DNA from: Verrucomicrobiaceae bacterium
GTDB lineage: Bacteria; Verrucomicrobiota; Verrucomicrobiia; Verrucomicrobiales; Akkermansiaceae
Direction: 5' to 3'
Assembly (NCBI GenBank): GCA_027485615.1
Contig: JAIXQS010000032.1
Span: 1-64,000, forward strand
Length of the DNA stretch: 64,000 nt
A program made the position numbers and the translations under genes. How positions within the stretch are numbered: position 1 is the stretch's first letter; each line of letters opens with the position of its first letter. This document shows, piece after piece, positions 1 to 7,470 of the stretch. The notes under the pieces were generated by a model. The model searched no databases. It had not been told where the DNA came from and worked only from the letters and a program-made list of their open reading frames with translations.

Positions 1-571
1 CGAGGCCGGGCGCGGTGCCGTCGGCGGAGCGGAACATTTCCACGACGCGGACGGCGGAGGATTTCCCCGTGACGATGAGGGTGTGCGGGAAAACAGTGGT
101 CTGGCCGGAGATCCAATGATGGATCTCGATGGTGCCTTCGACTTCGGTCTTATCCGGCACATGGACGAAAAGCCCGTTTTTCAAGGAAGCCTCATGGAGA
201 GCCGCGAATTTTGCGGAGCCGAGGCGGGTTTCCTGCTGCATGAAATGCCGTTCGACGAGATCGGGGTGCGAAACGAGCGCGTCCGCAATGGACAGGCAGA
301 TCACGTTTTCCGTGAGCGAGGATTCGGAGTGGATCACCTCGTCGTTGAGGAACACGAACTTGGCGGCCGGCTTCACGAGGCCTTTGGAACGGGAAAGGAT
401 GTCGGCGTGGTCGGCGTGTTGAGCCTCGCCGGAGAGGTTGGTGAAATCGAGCTGCTTGATGTTCGAGAAACGCCAGAGGATATCGCTACGCTTCGGCGCG
501 GGGATGGATTCGTAACGGGCTTTCGCGGCCTCTTGGCGGGCGGAGAACCAGGCGGGGATGGTGGTGGTCAT
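1..571 (-). CDS. sufD: SufD, Fe-S cluster assembly protein (3' part outside window)
   Basis: This is the N-terminal ~190 residues of a SufD-like subunit of the SufBCD iron-sulfur scaffold. The protein starts MTTTIPAWFS, and the frame stays open to the window edge, so the gene is cut by the window rather than broken. The stretch that reads LKNGLFVHVPDKTEVEG is typical of the family just before its beta-helix core. It is the last suf gene seen on the minus strand, downstream of the regulator, sufC and sufB. A nucleotidyltransferase module separates it from sufB. SufD acts in the cytoplasm with SufB and the ATPase SufC. The assignment rests on partial sequence plus operon context. Confidence 0.85.
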   Translation of the reverse strand, partial: MTTTIPAWFSARQEAAKARYESIPAPKRSDILWRFSNIKQLDFTNLSGEAQHADHADILSRSKGLVKPAAKFVFLNDEVIHSESSLTENVICLSIADALVSHPDLVERHFMQQETRLGSAKFAALHEASLKNGLFVHVPDKTEVEGTIEIHHWISGQTTVFPHTLIVTGKSSAVRVVEMFRSADGTAPGL

Positions 572-595
572 GGAAAGTCGGCTAGTCGGATGTGT

Positions 596-1051
596 TCAGA
601 TTTCAGGAAGATGATGAGCCAGGTCTGCGAAGTCTTTGGGACGACCTGATGCGATTTTATTGATGCGGAGATCGGGTAAGGAGATGATGGGAACTTTCAA
701 GTCGGAGATGGGCCAAATTTCCCTGCGTACGTAGCAAGGTGAGAATTCGACACCTGGTATGGAGGTGAACAGGTCGATGCGCCATGGCTTGACGCCCATT
801 TGGACGATACCTGATTCACGGAGGAAGAGTTCAGGACAGAGATTGGGTTCATCGAAACCGAAGTCTCTCAGTGCATTAACGATTTTCTCGGCGTTTACGG
901 GTGATCTTTCAACCCAGATGTCGATATCTTCGGTATTTCTGGGTTCGCCGTGCCAACTGACAGCATACCCGCCGATCACGAGGAAAACGATCTCCCTCTC
1001 AATCAACAATTGTAAGAACTCTTTGAAGTCCTTGTGGATGTCCTGGATCAT
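596..1051 (-). CDS. Nucleotidyltransferase-fold protein (DUF6036-like), probable toxin-antitoxin component
   Basis: This 151-residue protein has a minimal nucleotidyltransferase fold. It shows a glycine pair followed by an invariant-looking acidic motif (VIGGYAVSWHGEPRNTEDIDIW, with the two catalytic Asp of D-I-D at about residues 43-45) and a C-terminal KIASGRPKDFADL segment that recurs in these proteins. Such proteins typically sit beside a very small partner and are often annotated as toxin-antitoxin or abortive-infection modules. Here the partner lies immediately upstream and overlaps it by 53 bp. The pair interrupts the suf operon between sufB and sufD. The nucleotidyltransferase fold is well supported; the toxin-antitoxin role is inference. 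Confidence 0.75.
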   Translation of the reverse strand: MIQDIHKDFKEFLQLLIEREIVFLVIGGYAVSWHGEPRNTEDIDIWVERSPVNAEKIVNALRDFGFDEPNLCPELFLRESGIVQMGVKPWRIDLFTSIPGVEFSPCYVRREIWPISDLKVPIISLPDLRINKIASGRPKDFADLAHHLPEI

Positions 1052-1199
1052 TTGTGTAAATCTGCTTTCTAAGCATTTCGAGGAGTCTCATGCGATCCGG
1101 TTTGGAACGCTTCATCCACTCTTCCCGGTTGTGGGTTTCCGCCTCCTCAAAGCTGTAAAATGTTTGGATTGTCCAATCGGAGCGGTCTTTGGTTTTCAT
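999..1199 (-). CDS. Small partner protein of the nucleotidyltransferase
   Basis: This 66-residue basic and acidic protein contains a segment FEEAETHNREEWMKRSKPDR followed by a leucine/arginine helix. The pattern (Phe-x-x-Ala-Glu...Trp...Leu-x-x-Leu-Arg-x-x-x-Tyr) is the one seen in short proteins encoded directly upstream of DUF6036-type nucleotidyltransferases. Its 3' end overlaps the downstream gene by 53 bp in another frame, which suggests translational coupling. It begins only 9 bp after the sufB stop, so it is probably read through from the suf promoter. An antitoxin role is possible but not shown by sequence alone. Confidence 0.65.
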   Translation of the reverse strand: MKTKDRSDWTIQTFYSFEEAETHNREEWMKRSKPDRMRLLEMLRKQIYTNDPGHPQGLQRVLTIVD

Positions 1200-1208
1200 G
1201 GCTGAAGT

Positions 1209-2651
1209 TTAACCCACCGAGCCTTCCATTTCAAGGTCGATGAGGCGTTTCAGCTCGACGGAGTATTCCATGGGAAACTCGCGGACGAGGTCGTTGATGA
1301 AGCCGTTGACGGCGAGGGACATGGCCTGGCCTTCGTTGAGGCCGCGCTGCTGCATGTAGAAAAGCATCTCCTCGGAGACCTGCGAGACGGAGGCCTCGTG
1401 CTGGGTGGCGTGGCGGTTGCCTTTCACCGTGATGGCCGGGTAGGTGTCGGTGCGGGAGTTGCTGTTGATGAGCAGGGCGTCGCACTCGGTGTTGTTCTTG
1501 CAGCCCTTGAGGTGCTTGGGGATGAAAACCTGGCCGCGGTAAGTGGAGCGGCCTTTGCCCACGGAGATGGATTTTGATACTACGTTTGACGTAGTATTGT
1601 CGGCGGCGTGGATCATTTTCGCGCCGGTGTCCTGGTGCTGGCCGGTGTTGGCGAGGGCGATGGAGATCACCTCGCCGCGGGCGCGCTCGCCCTTCATGAT
1701 CACGCCGGGGTATTTCATGGTGAGCCGGGAGCCGATGTTGCAGTCGATCCAGCGGACTTCCGCGTCTTCCATGGCGAGACCGCGCTTCGTGACGAGATTG
1801 AAAACGTTCGACGACCAGTTCTGGACGGTGATGTATTGGATCTTCGCGCCTTTCAGGGCGACGAGTTCCACGACGGCGGAGTGCAGCGTCGCGGTCTCGA
1901 ATTTCGGCGCGGTGCAGCCTTCCATATACATCACCTCGGAGCCTTCATCGGCGATGATGAGAGTGCGCTCGAACTGGCCGAAGGATTCCGAGTTGATGCG
2001 GAAATAGGCCTGCAGCGGTTGCTTCAGTTTGACGCCTTTCGGAATGTAGATGAAGGAGCCGCCGGAGAATACCGCGCTGTTGAGGGCGGAATACTTGTTG
2101 TCGCCGGTCGGGATGACCTTTCCGAACCATGGGCGGAAAATCTCCTCATGCTCCTTGAGCCCCTCGGCGGAGGTCACGAAGATCACGCCCTGCTTGGAGA
2201 GTTCCTCCTTCACGTTGGAGTAGGCGGCTTCGGAATCGAACTGCGCTTCGACACCTGCGAGGAAGGCGCGCTCCTGCTGGGGGATGCCGAGGCGCTCGAA
2301 GGTTTCGAGAACATCGGCGGGGACATCGTCCCATGAGCGCTTCGGCTTTTCCCCGTCGGAGAGGTAGAAGCGGATCTTCGAGTAATCGATGTTGTTGAGA
2401 TCCTCGGTGGCCCAGTTCGTGGGCGTGGGCTTGCTCTCGAAGACGGCGAGCGCCTTGTGGCGGAACTCGCGCACCCAATCGGGATCCTGTTTCACGTCGC
2501 AGATGTAATCGACGGTAGCAGAGGAAAGCCCCCACCCGGCATCGAACTTGTTTCGCTCCGGGAAGGTGAAATCACCCTTCGTGCGGTCGATGTTGATCGC
2601 GTCGTGCGTTTCCTCGTCGAGGAGGGCGGTGGCTGTGTCTTCGGTGAACAT
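1209..2651 (-). CDS. sufB: SufB, Fe-S cluster scaffold protein
   Basis: SufB is the scaffold subunit on which nascent Fe-S clusters are assembled by SufBC2D. The 480-residue product has the usual family length and the conserved core ...[21 protein letters not shown] near residue 370, followed by a [11 protein letters not shown] segment carrying the scaffold cysteines. The start at [11 protein letters not shown] is chosen because an upstream in-frame ATG would add 15 residues encoded entirely by an AT-rich heptad repeat lying between sufC and sufB. The conserved TTSNVVS codons contain a perfect 9-bp inverted repeat (1577-1597). The gene lies in the order regulator-sufC-sufB. Confidence 0.96.
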   Translation of the reverse strand: MFTEDTATALLDEETHDAINIDRTKGDFTFPERNKFDAGWGLSSATVDYICDVKQDPDWVREFRHKALAVFESKPTPTNWATEDLNNIDYSKIRFYLSDGEKPKRSWDDVPADVLETFERLGIPQQERAFLAGVEAQFDSEAAYSNVKEELSKQGVIFVTSAEGLKEHEEIFRPWFGKVIPTGDNKYSALNSAVFSGGSFIYIPKGVKLKQPLQAYFRINSESFGQFERTLIIADEGSEVMYMEGCTAPKFETATLHSAVVELVALKGAKIQYITVQNWSSNVFNLVTKRGLAMEDAEVRWIDCNIGSRLTMKYPGVIMKGERARGEVISIALANTGQHQDTGAKMIHAADNTTSNVVSKSISVGKGRSTYRGQVFIPKHLKGCKNNTECDALLINSNSRTDTYPAITVKGNRHATQHEASVSQVSEEMLFYMQQRGLNEGQAMSLAVNGFINDLVREFPMEYSVELKRLIDLEMEGSVG

Positions 2652-2659
2652 GGGGAAAG

Positions 2660-2694
2660 AAATTTGAGATTGGAAATTTGAAATTAGGGATTTC
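2660..2694. repeat. Heptad-repeat spacer between sufC and sufB
   Basis: Five consecutive 7-bp units (AAATTTG, AGATTGG, AAATTTG, AAATTAG, GGATTTC) occupy almost the whole sufC-sufB gap. Read on the minus strand they would encode [10 protein letters not shown], nearly the same peptide that a similar tract encodes inside uvrA. This is one member of the dispersed 7-bp-period family described in the findings. Confidence 0.8.
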
Positions 2695-3445
2695 AAACAA
2701 GAGCTGGTTCTTTCAGGAAATCGTAGCCTTTTTCCTCAAGCTCAAGGGCGAGCTCAGGGCCGCCGGATTTCACGATGCGGCCTTCGGCCATGACGTGGAC
2801 GTGGTCGGGCTTGATGTAATCGAGCAGGCGCTGGTAGTGGGTGATGAGGAGCATGCCGCGTTTGGGCGAGCGCATGGCGTTCACTCCTTTCGCTACGATC
2901 TTGAGCGCGTCAATGTCGAGGCCGGAGTCCGTCTCATCGAGGATGCAGTATTTCGGATCGAGCATGATCATCTGGAGGATCTCGTTGCGCTTTTTCTCGC
3001 CACCGGAGAAACCTTCGTTGACGGCACGGGCGGTGAATTTGCGATCCATTTCCAACAGATCCATCTGCGCGTAAAGATGCTTGTAGTAGGCAACGGCGTC
3101 GATCTCCTCGCCCTTGGGCAAGCGCGCCTGCAGGGCGGCGCGGATGAAGTTCGCGTTGGAGACGCCGGGGACTTCGTTAGGGTATTGGAAAGCGAGGAAA
3201 ATTCCGGCGCGCGAGCGCTCGTCGATGGACATTTCGGAAATGTCTTGGCCGTCCATGGTGATGGTGCCACCGGTCGGGATATAGCTCTCGTGGCCGGCGA
3301 TGACCTTGGAGAGCGTGGATTTACCGGAGCCGTTCGGGCCCATGATGGCGTGAATCTCACCGGCCGGGATCTCAAGGTTCACTCCCTTGAGGATTTCGGT
3401 GCCGTTTTCGAGGGTGGCGTGGAGGTTGCTGATTTTTAGGCTCAT
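2693..3445 (-). CDS. sufC: SufC, Fe-S assembly ABC ATPase
   Basis: This 250-residue soluble ABC ATPase powers the SufBCD scaffold. Visible motifs are Walker [10 protein letters not shown] near residue 36, the SufC-type signature [13 protein letters not shown] near 145, and Walker [16 protein letters not shown]. The family's characteristic DETDSGLD replaces the usual DEPTSALD. The gene follows the Fur-family regulator after a heptad-repeat spacer and precedes sufB after another. Only the ATPase is encoded here, without a membrane domain, as expected for a cytosolic assembly machine. Confidence 0.97.
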   Translation of the reverse strand: MSLKISNLHATLENGTEILKGVNLEIPAGEIHAIMGPNGSGKSTLSKVIAGHESYIPTGGTITMDGQDISEMSIDERSRAGIFLAFQYPNEVPGVSNANFIRAALQARLPKGEEIDAVAYYKHLYAQMDLLEMDRKFTARAVNEGFSGGEKKRNEILQMIMLDPKYCILDETDSGLDIDALKIVAKGVNAMRSPKRGMLLITHYQRLLDYIKPDHVHVMAEGRIVKSGGPELALELEEKGYDFLKEPALV

Positions 3446-3454
3446 GGTGTGGGA

Positions 3455-3489
3455 AAATTCTAAATTTTAAATTTTAAGCTCTAAATTAT
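3455..3489. repeat. Heptad-repeat spacer between the fur-like gene and sufC
   Basis: Five 7-bp units (AAATTCT, AAATTTT twice, AAGCTCT, AAATTAT) fill the gap. The last unit contains the stop codon of the regulator gene (3486-3488). Confidence 0.8.
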
Positions 3490-3911
3490 GATGCGGAGAG
3501 CTGGCCGCGGAGGGTGATTTCCACGTCCTTGATGACGGTGTTGGGCGGGAGGTCGAGGACATCGGCGAGGCTGACGCCTGACTTGAATTTCACATCGTGG
3601 ATCTTGCCCGTCTTTTCGTCGTGGAAATGGCCGTGTTCATCGAGATTCGAGCAGTAGCGGGATGGTTCGCGGTCAAAGTTTACTTGGCGGATCACGTTGT
3701 GCTGCACCAGCGCCTCCAGGCAGTTGTAAACCGTGGCGAGGGAAACGTTGGGCAGAGCCTCCTTGATGCGCATGAAAACCTCGTTCGCAGTGGGATGGGT
3801 GCGCTCCCTCGTCAGCAACCGGTAGACCTCCTGCCGTTGGCGGGTCATGCGCAGGCCGTTGATCTCCTCCGGCATGTCCGGTTGATGATTATTCGGCGTG
3901 TCGGTTTTCAT
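3486..3911 (-). CDS. Fur-family transcriptional regulator of the suf operon
   Basis: This 141-residue Fur-superfamily repressor has an N-terminal winged helix (RMTRQRQEVYRLL to VSLATVYNCLEAL), then the metal-binding HGHFHDEKTGKIHDV segment and a dimerisation domain. It lacks the two CxxC zinc pairs common in Fur and PerR, so its structural metal site is unusual or absent. As first gene of the suf operon it takes the place that IscR- or SufR-type regulators hold elsewhere. A 39-bp dyad directly upstream (3923-3961) is a likely operator, so autoregulation together with suf is inferred. Whether it senses iron, peroxide or another metal cannot be read from the sequence. Confidence 0.88.
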   Translation of the reverse strand: MKTDTPNNHQPDMPEEINGLRMTRQRQEVYRLLTRERTHPTANEVFMRIKEALPNVSLATVYNCLEALVQHNVIRQVNFDREPSRYCSNLDEHGHFHDEKTGKIHDVKFKSGVSLADVLDLPPNTVIKDVEITLRGQLSAS

Positions 3912-3922
3912 TTCGCAGCAAA

Positions 3923-3961
3923 ATTAGAACGGTTCCTGATTGGATCAAGAACTATTCTAAT
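3923..3961. promoter_or_regulatory. Candidate Fur-type operator, 39-bp dyad
   Basis: Two 18-bp arms, ATTAGAACGGTTCCTGAT and ATCAAGAACTATTCTAAT, are inverted copies that agree at 15 of 18 positions around a TGG centre. Each arm also contains its own smaller dyad (GAAC-G-GTTC and AGAA-CTA-TTCT), so the site looks like two facing boxes. It lies 12 bp upstream of the Fur-family gene and between it and the divergent rplU, so it could regulate the suf operon. Confidence 0.6.
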
Positions 3962-4048
3962 TATTTCTATAAACGTGGCGACGGATACGGGTTGGATGCG
4001 TCCATTTCCGGTTTTTTTACGACTTTCCCGATTTCACCCAAAAAATCC

Positions 4049-4077
4049 TTGCAAGGCGGTTTGTAACGTGATGGATT
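4049..4077 (+). promoter_or_regulatory. Possible sigma70-type promoter for rplU-rpmA
   Basis: TTGCAA and TGGATT lie 17 bp apart, 43 bp upstream of the rplU start. The -10 match is weak, so this is a tentative assignment based on spacing and position only. Confidence 0.3.
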
Positions 4078-4119
4078 CCCCGCCCGCCCGCTGGCGGACA
4101 AATATTTCCCAATACGGCC

Positions 4120-4431
4120 ATGGCCTACGCAGTAATCAAAACAGGCGGTAAACAATACCGCGTCCAACAAGGCGACACGCTCGACGTCGAGAAACTCGAT
4201 GCAGCTGTCGATTCCGAAATCACTTTCAGCGAGGTTCTGCTCCGCGGCGAAGGGGACAGCGTGACGATCGGCGCACCTTTCATTGAAGGCGGCAAGGTTA
4301 CCGCGAAAGTGGTCGACCAATTCCGTGACGTTAAGGGCATTGCCTTCAAGTTCAAGCGCCGCAAGGGCTTCCACAAGACCAAGGGCTTCCGCCGCCACCT
4401 GACAAAGCTGGAGATCACCTCCATCGGATAA
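4120..4431 (+). CDS. rplU: 50S ribosomal protein L21
   Basis: This 103-residue L21 begins MAYAVIKTGGKQYRVQQGD and ends with the basic RRKGFHKTKGFRRHLT segment that contacts 23S rRNA. Its length is normal. It is followed 21 bp later by rpmA, the near-universal pairing. No obvious Shine-Dalgarno sequence precedes the ATG. Confidence 0.98.
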   Translation: MAYAVIKTGGKQYRVQQGDTLDVEKLDAAVDSEITFSEVLLRGEGDSVTIGAPFIEGGKVTAKVVDQFRDVKGIAFKFKRRKGFHKTKGFRRHLTKLEITSIG

Positions 4432-4452
4432 TCCTCCAAACACCCCACTCCC

Positions 4453-4704
4453 ATGGCCCACAAAAAAGGACAAGGCTCCGTTAAAAACGGACGCGACTCA
4501 CGCAGCAACCGACTCGGCGTGAAAAAATTCGGCGGCCAAGCCGTGATCGCCGGAAACATCATCATCCGCCAACGCGGCACCAAGGTTCATCCCGGTGTCG
4601 GCGTTGGCTGCGGCAAGGATCATACCCTGTTTGCCCTAACCGACGGCACCGTGAAATTCGACCGCGAAGGCGGAAGGGTGAACGTGGTCGCCATTGCGAA
4701 CTGA
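4453..4704 (+). CDS. rpmA: 50S ribosomal protein L27
   Basis: This 83-residue L27 begins [16 protein letters not shown] and contains the conserved GTKVHPG turn. The flexible N-terminus reaches toward the peptidyl-transferase centre. It starts directly with the mature sequence, so there is no Firmicute-type cleavable N-terminal extension. It is the last gene of the rplU-rpmA unit, and a strong terminator follows 19 bp later. Confidence 0.98.
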   Translation: MAHKKGQGSVKNGRDSRSNRLGVKKFGGQAVIAGNIIIRQRGTKVHPGVGVGCGKDHTLFALTDGTVKFDREGGRVNVVAIAN

Positions 4705-4722
4705 GTTTCCACGAATTTTCCG

Positions 4723-4756
4723 AAAGCCTCCGGATGATAAATCCGGAGGCTTTTTT
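4723..4756 (+). terminator. Rho-independent terminator after rpmA
   Basis: A perfect 13-bp stem (AAAGCCTCCGGAT pairing with ATCCGGAGGCTTT) with a 5-nt loop is followed by a run of T. It ends the rplU-rpmA transcript. Confidence 0.92.
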
Positions 4757-4764
4757 ATGGGAAA

Positions 4765-4853
4765 GGAACCGTGGTTTAGAAACCACGTCTGCAACGGGAA
4801 ATAGATTCGCTGGTGGTTCGCCGGGTAGGTCGCGATTTCTAAATCGCGGTTCC
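4765..4853. repeat. REPIN-like palindromic element (89 bp)
   Basis: Two 23-bp ends, each beginning GGAACCG when read inward, are inverted copies that agree at 19 of 23 positions. Each end is itself a palindrome (GTGGTTTAGAAACCAC and CGCGATTTCTAAATCGCG). The four differences are paired changes that keep each hairpin intact. The 43-bp middle is unique. This two-hairpin layout is that of REP doublets (REPINs). No transposase is encoded nearby. Confidence 0.65.
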
Positions 4854-4863
4854 TCTCTGGTTC

Positions 4864-5268
4864 CTATCCCATTCCGAAAAGATCGCGTGGATCGATATCG
4901 GAGGAGGTCTCCTCCATTTTCCACTGCCGATCCACATTGAGGCGCACGGTTGCGAGGTGCTTATGGTTCCATTCCTTGGGGCCGATCATCGATAGCAACT
5001 TGCGGCCGCGAACCTCGTAGAGGTGATAGACCTGGCCGACGATGGGTTCAAACTGAATGTCGGCCTCGTAGATCAGCTTGTTCCAGTTAAAGTGGTCGAT
5101 GGCGGCGAGGTACTCTTCACGGATCTCCGTAAGCTTCTGCTGGAGTTCCCTTTCCACTTCGGAAATGCCCCGCGATTTGAAGGAAGTGAGATCGTTGGGA
5201 ATGATTTTCGGGCTGAGAGTTGATACGGGATAAGGCATGAACGCCCGTGAAATGGTTCCTTCTGACAT
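4864..5268 (-). CDS. DUF2452-family protein of unknown function
   Basis: This 134-residue soluble protein ends in the family pattern VGQVYHLYEVRGRKLLSMIGPKEW. It has a central helix rich in Glu and Leu (EVERELQQKLTEIREEYLAAIDHFNW). The combination matches the domain of unknown function DUF2452, found in Bacteroidota and other Gram-negative lineages. No signal peptide or membrane segment is visible. It stands alone, between the REPIN-like element and the pseudopilin terminator. Function is unknown. Confidence 0.7.
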   Translation of the reverse strand: MSEGTISRAFMPYPVSTLSPKIIPNDLTSFKSRGISEVERELQQKLTEIREEYLAAIDHFNWNKLIYEADIQFEPIVGQVYHLYEVRGRKLLSMIGPKEWNHKHLATVRLNVDRQWKMEETSSDIDPRDLFGMG

Positions 5269-5316
5269 GGTTTATTTTGGCTGTCATTACATCAGCTAGG
5301 AAGGCTTGACCCGCAA

Positions 5317-5353
5317 ACAAAAAAAACCGGACGACCCGAAGGTCGCCCGGTTG
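5317..5353 (-). terminator. Rho-independent terminator after the pseudopilin gene
   Basis: On the minus strand an 11-bp GC-rich stem (ACCGGGCGACC with GGTCGTCCGGT, one G-T pair) and a TTCG tetraloop are followed by eight T. It lies just downstream of the pseudopilin stop. Confidence 0.92.
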
Positions 5354-5376
5354 AAGTTCAGATTAAACCACTAGAG

Positions 5377-6078
5377 TTATGATTTTGGTTGTGGAAATAA
5401 AATGGTTGGTGCGCCTGTACCTTCTCCCCAGACGCTCGAAGCGCCCGTAGCAAGGAGTTGTTGACCAGGAGACAGGTTGACCTTTTTGGACGGCGAAATT
5501 TGTAGGCTGCTAACGCTATTATCGACACGGAGGACAACCGCCTTGCCGTCGAAAGGACCTGCGTCGAAATCTTCTCCAGAAGTACCAAGCAGCGGGGTTA
5601 CTGCGTAAGGTCGTGCAGGGTTACCACCTGTCGTAAGACCTACTGCTCCTCGAACGATATAGCCGAAACCGACTTCACCTGGTGCAAGGCAATTTGTGCC
5701 CGTGATGTTGCCGTCAGGTTTTTTCGTGCTTGGTGTCTTTGCATAAAACATTTGCTCCGACTGGGTATAACCAGCTCCAAACAGTTGCCTGAAGGCTCCA
5801 TTTGCAGTGGATGCATCCATCGGGACTGTCGTACTTGTGTTGTCTGTGACGGTTGTTACAGTCGTGGTGTCTGGGAAACTCGCGTACTCCGATTCAAACT
5901 CGAACATGGCAAGGCCAATCTGCTTCGCGTTATTGATCGCCTCGGTCTGGTCGGCCTTTTTCCGTTGGCGGATCACCATGGGTGCGGTGAGTCCGGCGAG
6001 TGATGCGATGATCACGATCACGACGAGAAGCTCCACGAGGGTGAAGCCGCGTCTTGTTGTTTGTACGTTTGTTTTCAT
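5377..6078 (-). CDS. Type IV pilin-like / pseudopilin protein
   Basis: This 233-residue protein has a class III prepilin leader: RRG|FTLVELLVVIVIIASLAG near residues 9-27. Cleavage after Gly with N-methylation of Phe and the conserved Glu at +5 of the mature protein are visible. The rest is a globular domain rich in Thr, Gly and Asp. Proteins of this type are abundant in Verrucomicrobiota and planctomycetes and are exported by type II secretion or type IV pilus machinery. No pilus assembly genes lie nearby, so whether it is a structural pilin or a pseudopilin is open. The leader before the ATG is AT-rich with no Shine-Dalgarno sequence. Confidence 0.85.
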   Translation of the reverse strand: MKTNVQTTRRGFTLVELLVVIVIIASLAGLTAPMVIRQRKKADQTEAINNAKQIGLAMFEFESEYASFPDTTTVTTVTDNTSTTVPMDASTANGAFRQLFGAGYTQSEQMFYAKTPSTKKPDGNITGTNCLAPGEVGFGYIVRGAVGLTTGGNPARPYAVTPLLGTSGEDFDAGPFDGKAVVLRVDNSVSSLQISPSKKVNLSPGQQLLATGASSVWGEGTGAPTILFPQPKS

Positions 6079-6155
6079 TGTATTGTATTATATATGTTTT
6101 CGTTTTGTTTTTCGTGGGCAATCGCCCGTATTTAATCCCAAGGAAAGGAACCCTT

Positions 6156-6183
6156 CCGAGGTTCTGAAAATATAGAATCTCGG
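6156..6183. promoter_or_regulatory. Dyad upstream of the pseudopilin gene
   Basis: CCGAGGTTCT and AGAATCTCGG form a 10-bp inverted repeat with one mismatch and an 8-bp spacer, about 78 bp upstream of the pseudopilin start. It could be an operator, or a weak hairpin between the two transcription units. Confidence 0.3.
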
Positions 6184-6229
6184 ACGGCCGAATCAAGCGA
6201 TTTCTTCCGTGCGCGGAAGATTTCGGGGA

Positions 6230-6649
6230 TCAGCGCGGGCCGCTGCGGTCTCGGAGACCTTCCAGCGTCCGCTTCTCACCTGCCGTGATAGGGTATGGGC
6301 CTGAGAACTCGACCTGGCGGCTGCCATCCCCGCCGGTGCGGCAGGCGAAGGCTTTGCTGGATTTCGTGTAGTAAAGGATCAGGTATCGGTTGCCGCTTTT
6401 GTTCGTTTCCGCGAGGAAATCCGGTTCGCCCGACTGGCTGAGGAAAACGCCAAGGTCGGGGAGAGCGATGGCGTGGGCGGCAAGGCGTTGGAATCCAAAG
6501 GTCGGAGGGTCGCGCCTCACCAGCATGATGTGGTCGTTGGCGGAGGCGGAGGTGCGTTGCAGGTAGGAAAAGTTCGTCGTGGGGGCGCAAGCACCGCAAA
6601 GAAGGGCGGTGAAGGCGAGATGGGAAATGGCCCGGAAGTGCATCATCAC
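6230..6649 (-). CDS. Small predicted lipoprotein
   Basis: This 139-residue protein has an N-terminal hydrophobic segment ending in the lipobox LLCGAC, so the mature protein should be lipid-anchored at Cys. The remainder contains FLAETNKSGNRYLILYYTKSSKAFACR, similar in pattern to small SmpA/OmlA-like or DUF-type lipoproteins, but I do not recognise a named family. It follows the protease gene by 5 bp and is almost certainly co-transcribed with it. Which of the first two Met codons is used is uncertain. Confidence 0.6.
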   Translation of the reverse strand: MMMHFRAISHLAFTALLCGACAPTTNFSYLQRTSASANDHIMLVRRDPPTFGFQRLAAHAIALPDLGVFLSQSGEPDFLAETNKSGNRYLILYYTKSSKAFACRTGGDGSRQVEFSGPYPITAGEKRTLEGLRDRSGPR

Positions 6650-6654
6650 AGCGT

Positions 6655-7425
6655 TCAGCGGGAAAACCGGCTTTCCCGATCCTTGTTAATAATGCCCGCG
6701 ATTTTGCGGGTGTTGGGGCGATTCCCCTCGGAATCGATGAAAATCGCGGTTTCGAGGGGGATGAGGAATTCCACGGCGGAATTGATTCCGACCAGGTTGC
6801 CGAAGGCATCGACCACCGGCCCGCCGCTGTCGCCTGGTTCGAGGGGGATGTCGATCTTGAAAGGGCGGTTGCCCGTGAACGCGCCTTCCGGAGCCAGCGG
6901 GGTGCGGAGTTTCCCGGACAAGGTGCGGTGACCGGTGGCCATGCCGCCATGGATCACCCCGTGGCCGGAGGGAAGCCACTGGCCGGGCGGCGTCCAATGG
7001 TAATGGTAGGGCGTCTTGAGGGGGATATGGAGAAGAGCAAGATCGTCGGAATAGGAGCGCCAGACAATGCGCGCCTTGCTGGTGACGATGCGACCGCCGC
7101 TGCCGTAGATGATGAAAACGTTCCTGCCATCTGACCGGGATAGGACGTGGTCGGCTGTCAGGAAATATCCGTCCGGGGTAATGGGCGCGGCGGAGCCTCC
7201 GTCCGCGTCGCCGGGCGCACCGGATACGTCGAAACGTTGCCGCACCCAGTTGCCGAGTTCTTCGCGTTTGGTCACCACTACGGCCGAAAGCCGCTCCCTG
7301 ACGATCTGCCTCGTGACCTGACCGGGAATCACCATGCTGGCTGGCGGCGGCGGGGCGGTCGGCGAACATGAGGCTGCAAGCACACAGACGAAAAGGGCGA
7401 CCATTTTCACGAAGAGCTTAGACAT
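6655..7425 (-). CDS. Trypsin-like serine protease, lipoprotein
   Basis: This 256-residue chymotrypsin-fold protease carries a complete triad: His in LTADHVLS, Asp in SDDLALLHI and Ser in GDSGGP. The N-terminus MSKLFVKMVALFVCVLAASC is a lipoprotein signal with lipobox AASC, which is why this start is chosen over one 13 codons upstream. Unlike DegP/HtrA proteins it lacks a PDZ domain. It is probably periplasmic and membrane-anchored, with a lipoprotein gene right behind it. The substrate is unknown. Confidence 0.82.
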   Translation of the reverse strand: MSKLFVKMVALFVCVLAASCSPTAPPPPASMVIPGQVTRQIVRERLSAVVVTKREELGNWVRQRFDVSGAPGDADGGSAAPITPDGYFLTADHVLSRSDGRNVFIIYGSGGRIVTSKARIVWRSYSDDLALLHIPLKTPYHYHWTPPGQWLPSGHGVIHGGMATGHRTLSGKLRTPLAPEGAFTGNRPFKIDIPLEPGDSGGPVVDAFGNLVGINSAVEFLIPLETAIFIDSEGNRPNTRKIAGIINKDRESRFSR

Positions 7426-7470
7426 CCGCGACGATGCAAACACACCCGCGCGATTCCGCCACATCCGATT

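Noticed and set aside
2652..2696. An upstream start for sufB adding 15 residues
   Set aside because: These residues come entirely from the heptad spacer, and SufB family members begin at the downstream Met.
6087..6092. TATAAT-like -10 box just before the pseudopilin start
   Set aside because: It would place the transcript start at the ATG, and no -35 box lies at a suitable distance; the AT-rich leader alone explains the match.
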